Assembly: GCF_029227915.1 (NCBI RefSeq)
Contig: NC_079888.1
Span: 6,693,001-6,757,000 of the forward strand
DNA: 64,000 bases
Direction of reading: 5' to 3'
From: Hydractinia symbiolongicarpus
Lineage: Eukaryota; Cnidaria; Hydrozoa; Anthoathecata; Hydractiniidae
Under the pieces are notes generated by a model. That model was not told where the DNA came from, made no database searches, and worked only from the letters and a program-made list of their open reading frames with translations. Shown piece by piece: positions 59,589 through 64,000 of this stretch (its first letter is position 1; every line of letters starts with the position of its first letter). A program made the translations under genes and the position numbers.

Positions 59589-59770
59589 GACGACGTGGCT
59601 CAGTGGATAAGAGCCCGCGGTGCATCTGATGCGACGATCCCGGGTTCGAGTCCCTGAGCTGCCGAGGCAAAGGAATTTCGCGATTATCCTACAACTTTGT
59701 AATGGTATCCTGTTAATATGATATACACTCACAATTGCTCTCCACATTGGTTTATATATATATATATACC
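59589..59770 (+). mobile_element. tRNA-derived SINE with (TA)n tail
   Basis: The head GACGACGTGGCTCAGTGGAT has a consensus A box (TGGCTCAGTGG), and CGGGTTCGAGTCCC about 35 bases on is a consensus B box. The body is about 100 bases and ends in TATATATATATATA. It is distinct in body and tail from the SINEs at 10961 and 56375. Confidence 0.75.
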
Positions 59771-59994
59771 TCATCGACCAACTTTTTGTAATCGGTATCC
59801 AAAGTACCAAATTTGGTACAAATCGTCTGGGACCAAATCTCTAGGACATAACGAAACTGCTTAAAATAATTCTTTTCGATCCAATCGACAATGTGTCTAA
59901 GCAAAATTTTAATTAAATCATGGACCTAAAAAAATTTCGATCAAAAGTTATAAGCTTATAAACATCCACCTGATGACGTCATCAATTTTGTTTA

Positions 59995-61515
59995 TTATAA
60001 ATTAAAGTTTTATTTCTTTATTACTGTTTATTTATATGGCAAGTTCTATACCTCTAAAATGGTTAGAATTTAATTTCTGATAGATTGTTAGCAATTTCGA
60101 TTAAAAAATGTGACGTCAGAAAAGGACACCAAATCAACGTAATGACCATTTCCTTCCCTGTGGTGATTTTTATCACAAAACTTATACCTTTCTAAAATGG
60201 TCGCAATTAAACTTCTGTTCAGTTAAAAACAGTAATTACATCAAAAACTCAATATTGTCTATTTAATATTAGCTATAAAATTTTTTTTTTAATGTTAAAA
60301 ATGGTTTTTCCAAAGGTCCAAATATTCTAAAGGCTTTAATCGCGAAGAAATATGTAGGCACGTTTCAATTTTGTCTAGACGTTTTGATCATTTTTTTTAC
60401 ATACACTGGCGGACGTCTAGTCAGAATTTTTATACACATGGTGGGAATTAGCCATCTTAGAAAAACTGCCACCATTTTATATTTTCATTTTCAAATGTTA
60501 CATTCAATTGGTTAAGTTATTTTCTTATTTCCGCTGTATAATTTTAAAGACTTTAAATTTTTATGAAAGTAATGTTTAAAGTCGCAAGAAGATGAAGATC
60601 AAGTTCTTCCAAAGAAAGTCACGACCTTCAACGAATTCTGGGAAAGTTAGCTCAATATTTTGAAAATTAACTCAAAAACGCACTCTAAGCGTAGTAAATC
60701 TTAACTTCAATATTCACGATGGAGAGTTCGAAGCATTGCGACGAAGTACACGCAAATCTTGTTTACACAGCTCTTTAACACAGGTGACAAAATTTGTATC
60801 TTTTGCAATCAAGTAAAGTGGTGAGAAGAATATTACCACTTTTAAATATGACTTACAAATAAAATAAAGAAGAAAAATACGAGACAGAAAACCTAGTGAT
60901 CGACTTCCCAAAACTAAAACATAATAAAGTATTATACAAGATACACAGTATGGCATATCATAAAAAATGTTATGAAAACTTCATTCATGGCATAGAAAGT
61001 ACTCAAGTAGTCATTTTGTTGCTAATGGTCCTCAAGCAATTCGCTGTGAAGAAAAGTTTTTTTAGACTCGTTCAACATCATCGTATTGATAGGCAAGAAA
61101 TGTGTATATACATAGTAATTCAGATAAGCTACTTTTGTCGTACGTCAGTTATCAATCTTATAAATATTTCATTTTCAGACAATTTAAGAATTATCTTTCT
61201 TAACGATAGTAATACATTTATCGACCTTACTTGACGTCATCTTCTGATAGCGTCAACAAAGGCGTCATAATTTTTAATCAAACTTACTTTCCATGAATTA
61301 GGTATAAATGAAACTTGGGATAAAAATCTGTAGACGCAGAAGAATAGTAATTACGTTGATTGGACGTCATTTTGGGTCATTAAAAGTGACGTCACAATTT
61401 TCAATCACAATTGTTATCAATCAATCAGAAATTAGTTTCTAACCATCTTAGAGGTATAGAACTTGCCATATGAATGAATAGTTCTGGAGAAATAACAGTG
61501 TAATTTTTAATGAAA
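59995..61515. mobile_element. Element bounded by about 120-bp inverted repeats
   Basis: ATATGGCAAGTTCTATACCT at about 60034 recurs inverted at about 61450, with flanking similarity (ATGGTTAGAA, AATTTCTGAT, TGACGTCA) extending over 100 bases on each side. The 1.3-kb interior is AT-rich with no recognisable transposase; the 112-codon frame at 60896-61234 is unassigned. Confidence 0.6.
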
Positions 61516-63960
61516 AAAAATTTGAAGACTTCTGTTTGTACAAAAATACTATTTTTGTTTTAGTAACGGAAATAAAACTTTCCACATATTTAATTATTAG
61601 CAAAAAAACAAACCTCGTGCAATTTAGCTTGTACCTATCTATAATATTTTAAATATAACGATGGAAGAAAATTTAAGTTGTAGAAGGGTATGTAGGCTCC
61701 TTCAGCAAACGAGATTTACGCACGAAACAATTCATTATTGATTCATAATAATTTCCCAAACTCTTTTTTGCCATCGGACCGTCCCGATGGCAGAAAAGAT
61801 ACAAGTTGCCCTGGGGACGAAGTTGAATAATCTCCGGTATAAATACAAATCCTCCGTAAACGATGACGTCATATTAAAATCGTTAAAAAACGTTTCTGTA
61901 AACTATACTAGATTCCGGTCAAATTTCATCAATAGAGCTTACGGCATTCTAAAGTTACCTAAGGTGAATAAATCCACGCCTTCTAGAAGATGTTTATACC
62001 CTCAAAAGTCTGCTAGTTATACATGGAGGGCGTGATAAAGCATGATTCAAACCAAATTGCTTATTTTGTTCTTTTTATAAACGATTCAGGTTCATTAACT
62101 ATTAACTTCTATCATTAAGAAAACTTGTGCACGTTTTTTTCATGCAAGAAACCAACTAGTAACGATTTCTCACTTTTTATAACCATTTACCAGAAAAAAG
62201 TTTTTTAATTTTGGCCGATTCTATAAGATGAAAATTTAATTCGAATTTTTTGAACACAATAAAGAAACTTTTATCAACTTATATACAAGAGAGATGTAAT
62301 AATGTCGTTTTAGGCTTTTATTTATCATTTATGTGTGTTCCCAGAACCTGTCGTGCAAGTGTAGTTGTTACCATAGTGATTATGTTACCATAGTTACAAT
62401 AGGAGGCGTGTGGAAAAAGGATCTTAATTAGAAATTCTTTACTTTTTTGCACGTAGTAGAAGTTTCTTAATTTTTTAGGCGACTAGTTAGTTTCTTATAA
62501 TGTGGTTTCTTATTTAAAAAGTATATGTAAAATAAGTGTGTTATCTCTTGCTGTATTGAAATATTTTGTTTTACAAATTCGTCTCGCCATCCGATAGAAA
62601 TGAGACATTGAGCCCTGGGAACGACGTGTGATGTTACGGTAAGTTGAAATGGAAGTGAGGAATATAATATAGATGTTAGAATTATTTTTTCCTAGAAATT
62701 TCTAATGTGAGAAACTTAAGGTAATGGTAGAAATTGAAGAGAAAACGCTAAATTTTTATTTCTAAGAGGTTTCTTGTAACAGCTTAAAGAATGCTCATTT
62801 TATTTATATGGCTCCTCTATTTTCCTAGTTCAAACAAAGCCAGGATGATAGGGTGTTTTATTCTTCTAGGATAAAGTAATAATCAAATGTGAATTTTGAA
62901 TAGTCCAGAACTCAACCTTACCCGGCGCAATTTTGATTGACTTTAGAAGAAGTCCTGGGAACAAAGTTGGTTAGAAGTCTGATTTCGTATTTGAGAACGT
63001 GCTTAAAAACAGCGGATATGCAGACAGAATTTTTATCGGATCAATAAACTTTTTAGAAATCACCAATCACTTTCAGCATGTTGCATGCGTTAACAGCAAC
63101 CTCGTCTCTAAGCCTCTCTTACACTTCTCCTTTAAGAAAACTGCGAAAAACTTTCATTGCTTTCTTAAAATTAATTTTGTGTTGAGAAAGACTGGATCTT
63201 AGGGGTTATTTGGAGACTAACTTGTGTGACGACTTTCAATCTCCCAGCAGGTTTGTTTCAGCAAAATGATTTTTCTAGAGTACTACTGAAGTTTCTTAAA
63301 TTTTAATTAATAATTATAAAGTTTTATATAATTTCTTATAAGTCTGTTTTTACGATAACAATGTGGAGCTTGGAGAAATTTCAATGATACTTTAAGAGAT
63401 TTAGTTTTTACTAAAATTAAATTTCGCGAGTTTTTGTTACTTTCGCGAAAATTAGTTCCTGCAAAAATTATTGGAAAACTCGCTTTTCGCGAAATTCACG
63501 AAAATTAATTCCTATGAAATTTTTTTTCTCTTTTTAAAAAATGATATACAAAACTATTTATTACAACTTTAATTAAAAATCATTTCTCGCGAAAATAAGT
63601 TCTTGCAAAAATTAATTCCCTTAAGGTACGATATTCCAGGTAACGTCGATAAGTTTCACAGGCCTTCATTAAAAGCAGCAGGCTAGTAGATGATAGCACT
63701 CACTTTACTGGATAATAAAACTTTAAAAAAATATAAATATCAGCCATTCTGTCATACAGAATATAAAGTTATAAGAAAAAAAGAGTTATTTTTAGTAACT
63801 AGGCACAAAGTAATCCAAGGTTAGTCAACCGAGGTATAGAACCTGGTGGATTACAATCATGCGCATACCATAAAAGTAAAAAAAATCACCTTCATGTTCG
63901 TATGAATGAATAAAATTGATTTTTGGAATTGAGAGGTAGAAATAATCACGACTTACGTAT
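61516..63960. other. Gene-free right part of window
   Basis: Foldback arms with CCCTGGGGACGAAGTTG or close variants at about 61800, 62615 and 62950. A zone at 63420-63640 repeats TTCGCGAAAATTAGTTCCTG-type words shared with 18763. No exon was recognised; the 82-codon frame at 61787 overlaps the foldback repeat. Confidence 0.4.
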
Positions 63961-63961
63961 G

Positions 63962-63992
63962 CCATAGTCACAAGACTTTTTGTTGTGACTAT
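63962..63992. repeat. Short perfect hairpin at right edge
   Basis: CATAGTCACAA and TTGTGACTATG flank an eight- or nine-base loop. Too short to classify. Confidence 0.6.
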
Positions 63993-64000
63993 GGTTGTGT

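Noticed and set aside
59589-59665. Possible functional tRNA gene
   Set aside because: A and B boxes are good, but the anticodon arm is not well formed and a SINE body with a TA tail follows.
61787-62035. 82-residue gene starting MAEKIQVALGTKL
   Set aside because: The first 40 bases are the dispersed CCCTGGGGACGAAGTTG foldback repeat, so the start is repeat-derived and no family is recognised.

Overview
The window is strongly AT-rich eukaryotic DNA: large introns, many degenerate repeats, and only two convincing multi-exon host genes, both on the minus strand. The protein types and repeat spectrum (tRNA-derived SINEs, two LINE classes, canonical non-autonomous Helitrons, many MITEs) fit an early-branching metazoan, most likely a cnidarian such as a hydrozoan. 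That assignment is inference. No phage, CRISPR, operon or other bacterial feature is present.

Region 1 (about 430-15640, minus): a transcription-factor-like gene. One large exon encodes two C2H2 zinc fingers. The following phase-compatible exons encode a conserved ATSPxSP motif and the start of an AXH domain (the Ataxin-1/HBP1 fold). The domain arrangement is HBP1-like, but C2H2 fingers are present and no HMG box is visible. Its introns hold a 1.23-kb terminal-inverted-repeat element with an internal 53-bp satellite and an inverted pair of SINEs.

Region 2 (15970-23400): a restriction-like-endonuclease type LINE with a long poly(A) tail, a head-to-tail array of five short Helitron units, and several MITEs and hairpins.

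Region 3 (about 23480-32620, minus): a gene for a very large (at least about 1,800 residues) Ser/Thr-rich, low-complexity, probably nuclear protein of unknown function. It has three big exons plus several micro-exons, all phase-compatible. I recognise no catalytic domain.

Region 4 (33050-40000): a minisatellite, a 5'-truncated LINE tail, a CENP-B/pogo-type helix-turn-helix fragment, a three-unit Helitron concatemer, and a nearly complete APE-type LINE (endonuclease, reverse transcriptase, PHD-like zinc finger) interrupted by one apparent frameshift.

Region 5 (40000-64000): mostly non-coding. It holds a compact promoter-like cluster (CCAAT, CACGTG, NRF1-type palindrome) near 41.25 kb, a hAT-like MITE, solo mini-Helitrons, a 2.09-kb tandem duplication carrying an 11-bp minisatellite, two tRNA-headed SINEs, and a pair of long inverted repeats.

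The most unusual items are the zinc-finger/AXH protein and the two independent Helitron concatemers, whose CTAG 3' ends join directly to the TC 5' end of the next unit, as expected from rolling-circle transposition.
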